Of a stretch of DNA of 64,000 nt, positions 37,235-44,530 are shown piece after piece. The number at the start of each line of letters is the position of its first letter. Within the stretch, counting starts at the first letter, position 1. The stretch spans positions 806,001 through 870,000 of the forward strand of contig OY782765.1 in assembly GCA_963678275.1 (NCBI GenBank), in the 5' to 3' direction. A model generated the notes under the pieces. It made no database searches. It had not been told where the DNA came from and saw only the letters and a list, made by a program, of their open reading frames with translations. A program made the position numbers and the translations under genes. The stretch is from G963677445 sp963678275 (GTDB lineage Bacteria > Bacteroidota > Ignavibacteria > Ignavibacteriales > Melioribacteraceae).

Positions 37235-38470
37235 TTGCGATCATTAATTTTCCTTTTATTTGCTGCTTCAATTCTTTTTTCCCAACCCGACGTTGTTAAA
37301 GTTAAAACCGGCATAGAGGTTTTACGTGAAAATAACTTCAATCTGCTGGAGGGTAAACGTATCGGGTTAGTAACCAATCCGACTGGTGTGGACCGAAATC
37401 TCAAATCCACAATTGATATTTTATTTGAAGCGGACAATGTAAATCTGACTGCGCTTTATGGCCCGGAACATGGAGTGCGCGGCAGTCACGAAGCGGGAGA
37501 ATATATAAAGTTTTACACTGACGCGGCAACCGGACTGCCGGTTTATTCTCTTTACGGAAAAACAAGAGAGCCTGATTCAGCCATGCTCGCGAATGTTGAC
37601 GCGCTGGTTTACGATATTCAGGATATTGGATGCCGCTCATATACTTATATCAGTACTATGGGCAAAATAATGGAGGCCGCGGTAAAATTCGGAAAGGAAA
37701 TAATAGTTCTTGACCGCCCGAATCCCCTTGGCGGTAAAAGGATTGAAGGCAGTTTGGTGGAAGATGGTTATTTCTCCTTTGTCAGCCAGTTTAAGATTCC
37801 TTATGTATATGGATTAACCTCGGGGGAACTGGCTATAATGCTTAACAATGAAAAAATGTTGAAAAACGGCGTCCGGTGTAATTTGAAAGTTGTCCGCATG
37901 GAAGGATGGACTCGTGATATGACTTTTATGGATACCGGACTTCCCTGGGTTCCCACTTCTCCACATGTCCCCCACGCGACTACTCCCTTTTATTATGTGG
38001 CAACGGGAATACTGGGGGAATTACAGGTATGCAATATAGGAGTAGGTTATACTTTCCCATTCGAAACAATGACAGCCTCCTGGATTGACGCAGCTCGCCT
38101 GGCAGAAAAAATGAACTCCTACGAACTTGAAGGAGTAATTTTCAGACCTGTCACTTATAAACCATATTATTCTACCGGAAAAGGTGAATATATGAAAGGT
38201 GTTCAAATTCACTTTACAGATTATAATAACGCGGAATTGATGCCGATTCAGTTTCTTTTTGTGAAAGCCTCCGCCACGTTATTTCCGGAAAAAAATATTT
38301 TTGATTTTGCAACTGAGGCCCGGATAAAAATGTTTAACAAAGTGATCGGAAGCAATAAAGCGGAAGAGCTTTTATCAGGAAAATTTACAATAAACAAATT
38401 AAAGAAGTTATTAAATGAAGGCGTGGATGAATTCCGGAATTTGACTTCTTCCAAATATTTTCTTTATTGA
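37235..38470 (+). CDS. NamZ-like exo-muramidase (DUF1343)
   Basis: DUF1343 proteins include NamZ, which cleaves N-acetylmuramic acid from the non-reducing end of peptidoglycan fragments. A short signal peptide (about residues 1-16) is followed by GLVTNPTGVDR (about 43), YGPEHGVRG (about 75), DIQDIGCRSYTYIS, DRPNPLGG and HVPHATTPFYY. The start is a TTG with GGAG six bases upstream. A TAnnTTTG match (TAATTTTG) lies about 40 bp upstream, but its -33 partner is poorly spaced. It is 69 bp after hutI, so it may have its own promoter. Confidence 0.85.
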   Translation: MRSLIFLLFAASILFSQPDVVKVKTGIEVLRENNFNLLEGKRIGLVTNPTGVDRNLKSTIDILFEADNVNLTALYGPEHGVRGSHEAGEYIKFYTDAATGLPVYSLYGKTREPDSAMLANVDALVYDIQDIGCRSYTYISTMGKIMEAAVKFGKEIIVLDRPNPLGGKRIEGSLVEDGYFSFVSQFKIPYVYGLTSGELAIMLNNEKMLKNGVRCNLKVVRMEGWTRDMTFMDTGLPWVPTSPHVPHATTPFYYVATGILGELQVCNIGVGYTFPFETMTASWIDAARLAEKMNSYELEGVIFRPVTYKPYYSTGKGEYMKGVQIHFTDYNNAELMPIQFLFVKASATLFPEKNIFDFATEARIKMFNKVIGSNKAEELLSGKFTINKLKKLLNEGVDEFRNLTSSKYFLY

Positions 38471-38517
38471 TATTTTTTAATAGATTATTTTTGACACATT
38501 TAACGATATTATGATAT

Positions 38518-38685
38518 ATGGTAGATCAAAACTGGACTCCTGAAGATGGAGATTATGAAGATAAGCTTCAATGGGAAGAACTCGATAAACGAAGAAAAAA
38601 AGATATAAAGGAAATTATCGTAAAGAGTGTTGTTCTCATTGTTTCAATTGTCATTCTTATTTTAGGATATTACCTTATCAAGTAA
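38518..38685 (+). CDS. Small single-helix membrane protein (55 aa)
   Basis: An ATG at 38518 opens 55 codons: an acidic start (MVDQNWTPEDGDYEDK), a basic stretch (DKRRKKDIKEI), and a hydrophobic helix of about 18 residues at the C-terminus ending YYLIK. The arrangement fits a tail-anchored small protein. A TAnnTTTG match (TATTTTTG, 38486-38493) with TTG 16 bases upstream lies 24 bp before the ATG, but no ribosome-binding site is visible. A strong terminator lies 65 bp after the stop. Function unknown. Confidence 0.6.
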   Translation: MVDQNWTPEDGDYEDKLQWEELDKRRKKDIKEIIVKSVVLIVSIVILILGYYLIK

Positions 38686-38749
38686 GATTATCCATTAAGA
38701 ATAGCAGGTGCGCTGTTTTTGTTAATTAACAAATAATTGTTATGAAATA

Positions 38750-38786
38750 AAAAAGCCGGATCAGAAGATGTATGATCCGGCTTTTT
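38750..38786. terminator. Bidirectional terminator
   Basis: Perfect 14-bp inverted repeat (AAAAAGCCGGATCA / TGATCCGGCTTTTT) around a nine-base loop, with A and T runs on either side. It separates the plus-strand small membrane protein gene from the convergent acsA. Confidence 0.93.
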
Positions 38787-38802
38787 ATTATTAATCTGAC
38801 TG

Positions 38803-40695
38803 TTAATCTTCAAGTGTGGAAAGATTTCCGGGGTCCAGCCCGAGAGCTTCGGCTTTAAGAACACGCCTCATGATCTTTCCGCTTCTTGTTTTCGGAAGTT
38901 TTTCCACAAACTCTATACTTTCAGGCTTGGCGATTGGTCCTACTTCATGCCCGACATATTTCTTTAGCTGGGCTTTCAATTCATCAGTGCCTTCCACCCC
39001 GACCTTAAGAATAACATAGGTGTGAATCGCGTTTCCCTTCAATTCGTGCGGCAAACCAATGGCGGCTGCTTCCGCGACCGACTCATGGCTTACAAGCGCG
39101 CTTTCAATTTCGGCGGTTCCAAGTCTGTAACCCGATACTTTTATTACGTCATCAACGCGACCGATTATCCAGAAATATCCATCTTTATCTCTCCTTGCGC
39201 TGTCACCTGTCAGATAGTAACCGGGATATTTGCTCCAGTATTGTTCAACAAAACGATCAGGATCACCATAAATGGTTCTTACCATCGAAGGCCACGGTGT
39301 TTTTATAACGAGAAATCCCTCTTCATCCGGACCGACAGGTTTTCCATTCTCATCAAGGATATCCATTTCAATGCCTGGAAAAGGCCTCGTACCGGAACCT
39401 GGCTTAAGCGGAACAGAAGGCATGGGTGTTATCATAAACATGCCTGTCTCAGTCTGCCACCAGGTATCCATGATAGGAGCATTACCTTTCCCGACAACGT
39501 TATAGTACCATTTCCATGCTTCGGGATTGATCGGCTCGCCTACCGATCCCAATAATCTCAGTGAGGAAAGGTCATGCCGGGTTACCCAGGCATCTCCCCA
39601 TCGCATTAGTCCTCTTATCGCTGTCGGAGCGGTGTAAAGAATATTTATACCATATCTTTCTATCATCTGCCACCAGCGGTTGGGATAGGGAAAATTAGGC
39701 GCTCCTTCATACATAAATGAGGTTGCGCCATTCAGCAGAGGACCATAAACAATATAGCTGTGACCGGTGATCCATCCCGGATCGGCTGCGCACCAGTAAC
39801 GGTCCTCCTCATGAATGTCAAATACATATTTTAAACTTGTGTATGTCCCTACCATATACCCGCCATGAGTGTGCATTATGGCTTTCGGCTTTCCGGTGGT
39901 GCCCGATGTATAGAGAATAAACAGGGGATCTTCTGAATCCATCTCTTCTATATGGCAGCCGTGCGACGCGATAGGCAGGTTTACCAGTTCATGATACCAA
40001 AGGTCTCTTCCCTGCTCCATATTTATCTCCTGTCCCGTTCTTTTTACAACAAGGACATGTTCTACGGTTGCGGCTCTTTGAAGAGCTTCATCGGCAATAT
40101 CTTTAAGAGGCACAATTTTACCTCTCTGGTATGCTCCATCGGCGACTATGAGAACCTTTGACTGGCTGTCCTCGATTCTTTCATGAAGCGCCTCGACCGA
40201 AAATCCTCCGTAAACCACCGAATGAATGGCCCCTATTCTCGCGCAGGCAAGCATAGCCAAAACAATTTCAGGTATTCGCCCCATATAAATTGTTACCCTG
40301 TCCCCTTTTTTAACACCAAGACTTTTAAGGACGTTCGCGAACCTGCATGTTTCCCGATGAAGCGCGAAATATGACATGGTCTCGAAATCTCCATTTTCAC
40401 CTTCCCAGATTAGCGCCAGTTTATTTCTTTTTTCTGTTTTTACGTGACGGTCCAGACAGTTATATGAAATATTTGTTTTAGCGCCGGTAAACCATTTATA
40501 AAAGGGTTTCTCACTGTCCTCAATAACATTATCCCATTCTTTAAACCAATCCAGTTCACCCGCCATCTCTGCCCAGAAACCTTCATAATCTTTTCCGGCT
40601 CTTTCGGCAAGTTCTTCCCAGTCCTTTATATGCGCTTTATTGATCACTTCATCTGAAGGGTAATATACTTCTCCCGAGAGTTTTTTTTCGTCCAT
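38803..40695 (-). CDS. acsA: Acetyl-CoA synthetase (AMP-forming)
   Basis: Makes acetyl-CoA from acetate, ATP and CoA in the cytoplasm through acetyl-AMP. The P-loop-like motif YTSGTTGKPKAIMH is near residue 260, DTWWQTETG near 410, the hinge YYLTGDSARRDKDGYFW near 500, and the acetylatable catalytic lysine lies in KTRSGKIMRR near residue 605. The length of 630 is usual. GGAGG lies four bases before the ATG. It ends at the shared terminator. Confidence 0.97.
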   Translation of the reverse strand: MDEKKLSGEVYYPSDEVINKAHIKDWEELAERAGKDYEGFWAEMAGELDWFKEWDNVIEDSEKPFYKWFTGAKTNISYNCLDRHVKTEKRNKLALIWEGENGDFETMSYFALHRETCRFANVLKSLGVKKGDRVTIYMGRIPEIVLAMLACARIGAIHSVVYGGFSVEALHERIEDSQSKVLIVADGAYQRGKIVPLKDIADEALQRAATVEHVLVVKRTGQEINMEQGRDLWYHELVNLPIASHGCHIEEMDSEDPLFILYTSGTTGKPKAIMHTHGGYMVGTYTSLKYVFDIHEEDRYWCAADPGWITGHSYIVYGPLLNGATSFMYEGAPNFPYPNRWWQMIERYGINILYTAPTAIRGLMRWGDAWVTRHDLSSLRLLGSVGEPINPEAWKWYYNVVGKGNAPIMDTWWQTETGMFMITPMPSVPLKPGSGTRPFPGIEMDILDENGKPVGPDEEGFLVIKTPWPSMVRTIYGDPDRFVEQYWSKYPGYYLTGDSARRDKDGYFWIIGRVDDVIKVSGYRLGTAEIESALVSHESVAEAAAIGLPHELKGNAIHTYVILKVGVEGTDELKAQLKKYVGHEVGPIAKPESIEFVEKLPKTRSGKIMRRVLKAEALGLDPGNLSTLED

Positions 40696-40743
40696 TAAGC
40701 CTCCGCTTATAAGATAATATGTATTATTATTAGGTAATTTTTT

Positions 40744-41376
40744 TTATGGCGCCAGCCGGAATATCTGCCATTCACTATTATTTCTTTCATAAGAAATCCG
40801 GTCATGAAGCCTTCCCTCCCTTCCCTGCCAGAATTCAAACGTGTCAGGTATAAGGATATATCCTCCCCAATAATCAGGCCGTTTAATATCTTTTATATTT
40901 TCCCTTAGTTTTTCTGCCTCACATGTCAAAATCTCCCTGCCCGAAATCTTTTTACTCTGGGGCGATATAACGGCGCTTATTCTGCTTTCAAGCGGCCTTG
41001 AATTAAAATATTGATCCGAGATTTCAGCAGAAAGTTTTTCCACTTTTCCTTCAATCCTTATCTGCCTCTCAAGCCTTGTCCAGAAAAACAGTAACGCCGC
41101 GTTCTGGTTTTCTTCAAGTTCTTTCCCTTTTCTGCTGTTATAGTTTGTATAAAATGTGAGTCCGTTATCTGTGATATCTTTCAGCAGAACGATTCTCGCC
41201 GAAGGTTTGCCATTTTTATCTGCCGTGGCAAGAGTCATGGCTGTAGGCTCAATTGAGTCAACCTCAATGGCTTCACTCAGCCACAATTGAAACTGTTCAA
41301 CCGGATTATTGCTGATTTTAGTCTCTTTCAGTTGTCCGCTGCTGTATTCTTTCCTTATATCTCTTATTTTATTCAT
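40744..41376 (-). CDS. pdxH: Pyridoxamine 5'-phosphate oxidase
   Basis: PdxH oxidises pyridoxine or pyridoxamine phosphate to pyridoxal phosphate with FMN. Visible are the FMN-binding RIVLLKDITDNGLTFYTNY stretch, the RQIRIEGKVEKL strand, SRPLESRISAVISPQS and the C-terminal WQGREGRLHDRISY. The length of 210 is typical. It overlaps the upstream oxidoreductase by four bases and lies 48 bp before acsA, so the three may be co-transcribed. Confidence 0.95.
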   Translation of the reverse strand: MNKIRDIRKEYSSGQLKETKISNNPVEQFQLWLSEAIEVDSIEPTAMTLATADKNGKPSARIVLLKDITDNGLTFYTNYNSRKGKELEENQNAALLFFWTRLERQIRIEGKVEKLSAEISDQYFNSRPLESRISAVISPQSKKISGREILTCEAEKLRENIKDIKRPDYWGGYILIPDTFEFWQGREGRLHDRISYERNNSEWQIFRLAP

Positions 41377-42371
41377 ATCTTAACCAACATTTTTCCGGTA
41401 TTTTTTCCATCGAATAAACCGAAAAAGGCTTCCGGAATGTTCTCAAAATCATTCATTATTGTTTCCCTGTATTTGATCTTTCCCTCTTTATACCAGGTGA
41501 TCAATTCTTTTCGGGCCTCAGCATATTGATCATGATAATCGTATATGATAAATCCCCTCATTAAAGCTCGTCTCACTATCAGGTACAGATAAGGGCGCAT
41601 TCCGGGTTCAGGCCTGCTTAAATTATATTGGGATATCTGACCGCAGAGTATTATCCTCGCATTCTCCCTGATAAGGGTAATTACAGATTCGGTTATGGTT
41701 CCGCCAACATTATCAAAATAAATATCAACACCTTCGGGACAAACAGTTTTGAGATTTTTTCTGAAATTACCTTTTCGATAGTTAACAGTAGCGTCAAAAT
41801 TGAGTTCATCTTTCAGAAATTCACATTTTTCATCCGTTCCGGCTATCCCTATAACCCTGCAGCCTGATAATTTCGCCAATTGCCCGGCCAGACTTCCTAC
41901 CGCTCCGGCCGCGCCGCTTATTACAACAGTTTCACCTTTTACAGGTTTACCGATATCAAAAAGGCCGAAATAAGCTGTTAATCCCGGCATACCGAATAAT
42001 CCCAGGTATAATGAGGGACTAACAGATAAATCGCCAATTTTTTCAATACTGCCGGAATCAGTCGTAATGTACTCCTGAAATGGCAGATGCTCACCAAAAA
42101 CCAGATCCCCTTCTTTAAATAACGCGCTATTACTTTCAATAACCTCTCCTGCAACCCCTCCCTCTATAGCTTCCCCTCTCTTAAATGGTTCAATATAAGA
42201 TTTAACATCCCTCATCCTTCCCCTCATATATGGATCAACAGAATAATAAATACCTTTTATCAGCGCCTCTCCTTCTTCCGGACGCTTTATTCTTTTTTCT
42301 TCAAATGTAAAGTTCTCCATTACCGGTTTACCGGATGGTCTGGAATTTAATATGAGAGTTTTATTTACCAT
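41373..42371 (-). CDS. NADP-dependent medium-chain oxidoreductase (PTGR/CurA-like)
   Basis: A zinc-free medium-chain dehydrogenase/reductase of about 332 residues. It shows SVDPYMRGRM near residue 45, the Rossmann signature SGAAGAVGSLAGQLAK near 145 and DIYFDNVGG near 220, as in prostaglandin reductase and CurA enone reductases. The substrate is probably an alpha,beta-unsaturated carbonyl. I chose the ATG at 42371 with GGAGAG upstream; a longer frame to a TTG at 42401 is less likely. It overlaps pdxH by four bases. Confidence 0.85.
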   Translation of the reverse strand: MVNKTLILNSRPSGKPVMENFTFEEKRIKRPEEGEALIKGIYYSVDPYMRGRMRDVKSYIEPFKRGEAIEGGVAGEVIESNSALFKEGDLVFGEHLPFQEYITTDSGSIEKIGDLSVSPSLYLGLFGMPGLTAYFGLFDIGKPVKGETVVISGAAGAVGSLAGQLAKLSGCRVIGIAGTDEKCEFLKDELNFDATVNYRKGNFRKNLKTVCPEGVDIYFDNVGGTITESVITLIRENARIILCGQISQYNLSRPEPGMRPYLYLIVRRALMRGFIIYDYHDQYAEARKELITWYKEGKIKYRETIMNDFENIPEAFFGLFDGKNTGKMLVKI

Positions 42372-42493
42372 TGAATATCTCTCCGGATTATGTTGATTCA
42401 ACTATTCAAAACTGAAAGAACGCAAGATAAATTCAATTTCGGAGCAATAACCTGAAAATTATTTTTTAAGATCAATAAATGATATTTTTTGTT

Positions 42494-42523
42494 TTTGATT
42501 TCACCAATTTATTTATATATTTG
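42494..42523 (+). promoter_or_regulatory. Bacteroidota-type promoter of the tRNA-Ser gene
   Basis: TTTG at 42494-42497 and an exact TAnnTTTG box (TATATTTG, 42516-42523) separated by 18 bases match the Bacteroidota sigma factor consensus. The tRNA begins 30 bases further on, a plausible leader length. Confidence 0.55.
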
Positions 42524-42553
42524 TGCTCGATTTGAAAATGATTTTAGTCATTC

Positions 42554-42643
42554 GGAGAGGTGGGTGAGTGGCTGAAACCAACGGTTTGCTAAACCGTCAA
42601 GCTGGGTAAACTGGCTTCGCGGGTTCGAATCCCGCCCTCTCCG
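42554..42643 (+). tRNA. tRNA-Ser (anticodon GCT)
   Basis: A 90-base class II tRNA: acceptor GGAGAGG pairs with CCTCTCC, anticodon arm ACGGT-TTGCTAA-ACCGT gives anticodon GCT (reads AGC/AGU), a long variable arm follows, and the T arm is CGGG-TTCGAAT-CCCG. Discriminator G; CCA is not encoded in full. An intrinsic terminator follows 12 bases later. Its 3' four fifths is duplicated further on, at 42696-42711 and 44366-44417. Confidence 0.95.
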
Positions 42644-42655
42644 CAATTTATATTT

Positions 42656-42689
42656 AAGGCCTCCAATTTTAGGAGGCCTTTTCTTTTTT
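42656..42689 (+). terminator. Intrinsic terminator of tRNA-Ser
   Basis: Perfect hairpin AAGGCCTCC / GGAGGCCTT with a seven-base loop, followed by a T-rich tail (TTCTTTTTT). An identical copy lies at 44430-44463. Confidence 0.9.
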
Positions 42690-42695
42690 AAATTC

Positions 42696-42711
42696 GAGTA
42701 GCTGAAACCAA
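42696..42711 (+). repeat. tRNA-Ser D-arm fragment, 5' piece of second copy
   Basis: GAGTAGCTGAAACCAA differs at one base from the tRNA-Ser D-arm segment at 42566-42581. It begins 130 bp downstream of that segment and ends exactly where the IS terminal repeat begins. Together with 44366-44417 it makes a tRNA-like second copy interrupted by the element. Confidence 0.75.
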
Positions 42712-44365
42712 TCCGCCGCGCAGGCTGTTGCAGGGAGGCAAAAAAAACATGGAAAATATTTTTATGTAAATAAAACTTGTAATTTATTTGGCAAAATATT
42801 CTTATAATTGAAAATATTAGGGAAGCATGATGCTACTTCCATGCTATCCGGACTATTATCAACCTTTCCAAACAGCTTGAAGAGTTTATTGAGATTATGG
42901 CCAATACACATAAGCAAAAATTCAGCATTTGCCGCAAACAACCCTTTTAGTCTAAACCGGGTATATCCCAGGTTCCATTTGATATTACCAAAGACCGGTT
43001 CGACTGTTGTTGAACGAATTAGTAATTTTTCCTTTCCCTCTTCTGTTTCCACCTTTTCCCTCATCATTTCTACATAGATTTCCCGATCATCTCGTCGAAT
43101 TTCTCTTTTCCCACTTTTATTGTTCTTCGATAAACATTGAGACCTGAATTCGCAATTCCCACAATCATTGCAAACATATTTTCTTCCCTTGAAAGATTTA
43201 TTCTTTTCTGTTTTTTTGAACTCTAACTTTTTATCTGACGGACATATATAGATGTCTTTTTCTTTATCATATGTAAAATCACTTTTGTCGAATTTTAAAC
43301 CCTTTTTAATCTTTTCACTTGTCTCTTTTCCATTACGTCTGTTGCCTACATAAGCGTCGATCTGGTTGTAATAGATTTCAAATATTGTGTCATTGGTGTT
43401 AAACCCTCCGTCAGATAGATATCTCCTCTTTTTGTTCGGGCCCAAAATTCTTTCCGTATTATTATATTGAAGCATAAATTGTTTTTCGTCGTTCCTGTCT
43501 GGCGTCAGCTGGGCGTTTGCTATGAATTGGGTTTTCGTATCGGTGCATATTTGTGGATTATAGCCCGGAAATGCGCTTTTCCCCCCTCCCGGTTTTTGCA
43601 TTGGAGCTTCCGGTTCTTCTATATTTACCTGATGATTATCCCTGCAGTTTTCTTTTATTGTCTCTTTTCGCTCTTCCAGTATTCTTTGGGCTTCTTCCAG
43701 CTTAGCCTTTTTCTTTTCCAATTCGGCAAGCTTCTTTTCTTCTATTTCGCTTTGATTCAGGTATTCGGTGATATCTTCTTTTATTGCTTTCAGTTTTTCT
43801 TCTATTTTGTTGGAGCGCATACTTTTTTTCTTACTGCTTGCCGCGGCCATCTTTGATCCATCCATCGCGATTTCCATGAACTCACTTATTCCCATCTCTA
43901 TTGCTTTCCGTACTATCTGTATAAAAAGCCCTGGAATATGGGCCAGATGACGCTTTCTGAATCTGCTCAATGAAGTGTGATCCGGTCGAAGGTTTGCTGA
44001 TACATATATAAAATCCATGTTCTTTTTGCAATTGTATTCAAGATCACGGGTAACTGATATACCTTGGGAATATCCGAAAAACAGTGTGGCTAACATTGCC
44101 TTTGGACAAAAAGCTTCTCCACCCTGTGGACTGTATTGCTCGTAGAGTAAACTTAAATCTAATTCTTCTACTATTCTTACGATAAATCTTGCTTTTGAAT
44201 CTTCTTCTACAAAATCATCCAGGCTATAAGCAATGAATCCCAGTTGATCTCGATTTCCTTCAATAAACCCCATTATTCCTATTTCCATGTTTATTATTTA
44301 CTACCTATTATATCACTAAACATACACTTTTGTTCCCGATAATCTGCAACAGCCTGCGCGGCGGA
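42712..44365 (-). mobile_element. IS1182-like insertion sequence
   Basis: A 1654-bp element bounded by perfect 22-bp inverted repeats at 42712-42733 and 44344-44365 (outer end TCCGCCGCGCAGG). It holds one transposase gene. No target-site duplication is seen: the left flank ends ACCAA and the right begins CTAAA. The outermost seven bases of the two repeats together spell the palindrome TCCGCCG-CGGCGGA, so they may be target DNA rather than element, and the true inverted repeats may be 15 bp. Confidence 0.85.
42762..44288 (-). CDS. IS1182-family transposase
   Basis: A 508-residue DDE transposase. The N-terminal DUF772-like region (FCPKAMLATLFFGYSQG, then PDHTSLSRFRKRHL) precedes a catalytic core with candidate acids in EIAMDGSKMAAASS (about 141), YLSDGGFNTND (about 290) and TTVEPVFGNIKW (about 433). 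A coiled-coil stretch (about 160-212) and a CxxC-rich zinc-like segment (CNDCGNCEFRSQC, about 375-387) lie within. The frame is intact, so the element could still be active. Family assignment is by this domain order. Confidence 0.88.
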   Translation of the reverse strand: MEIGIMGFIEGNRDQLGFIAYSLDDFVEEDSKARFIVRIVEELDLSLLYEQYSPQGGEAFCPKAMLATLFFGYSQGISVTRDLEYNCKKNMDFIYVSANLRPDHTSLSRFRKRHLAHIPGLFIQIVRKAIEMGISEFMEIAMDGSKMAAASSKKKSMRSNKIEEKLKAIKEDITEYLNQSEIEEKKLAELEKKKAKLEEAQRILEERKETIKENCRDNHQVNIEEPEAPMQKPGGGKSAFPGYNPQICTDTKTQFIANAQLTPDRNDEKQFMLQYNNTERILGPNKKRRYLSDGGFNTNDTIFEIYYNQIDAYVGNRRNGKETSEKIKKGLKFDKSDFTYDKEKDIYICPSDKKLEFKKTEKNKSFKGRKYVCNDCGNCEFRSQCLSKNNKSGKREIRRDDREIYVEMMREKVETEEGKEKLLIRSTTVEPVFGNIKWNLGYTRFRLKGLFAANAEFLLMCIGHNLNKLFKLFGKVDNSPDSMEVASCFPNIFNYKNILPNKLQVLFT

Positions 44366-44417
44366 CTAAACCGTCAAGCCGGGTATTCGCCGCGGCGAAC
44401 GAATCCCGCCCTCTCCG
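44366..44417 (+). pseudogene. tRNA-Ser 3' fragment beyond the IS
   Basis: CTAAACCGTCAAGC is identical to the 3' side of the tRNA-Ser anticodon arm, and CGAATCCCGCCCTCTCCG is identical to its T-loop/acceptor end. The variable arm between them has changed and now contains the 14-bp palindrome TTCGCCGCGGCGAA (44386-44399). The T-stem GGGTT is lost, and the 5' half lies across the IS, so no functional tRNA can form. Confidence 0.8.
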
Positions 44418-44429
44418 CAATTTATATTT

Positions 44430-44463
44430 AAGGCCTCCAATTTTAGGAGGCCTTTTCTTTTTT
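44430..44463 (+). terminator. Second copy of the tRNA-Ser terminator
   Basis: Identical to 42656-42689, including loop and T tail. Part of the tandemly duplicated tRNA 3' unit. Confidence 0.85.
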
Positions 44464-44469
44464 AAATTC

Positions 44470-44493
44470 GAGTGGCTGAAACCAATCCGCCGC
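44470..44493 (+). repeat. Third tRNA-Ser D-arm fragment with the IS-end octamer
   Basis: GAGTGGCTGAAACCAA is identical to the tRNA D-arm, and is followed by TCCGCCGC, the same eight bases that border the IS at the equivalent point of copy two. No IS follows here. Confidence 0.7.
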
Positions 44494-44530
44494 AATCTTT
44501 TGTACTCATTTTTTGAGGGGCCATTTGGCA

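Noticed and set aside
43467..43856. 129-codon plus-strand frame inside the transposase gene
   Set aside because: Antisense shadow of the transposase coiled-coil region, rich in Phe and Leu for that reason.
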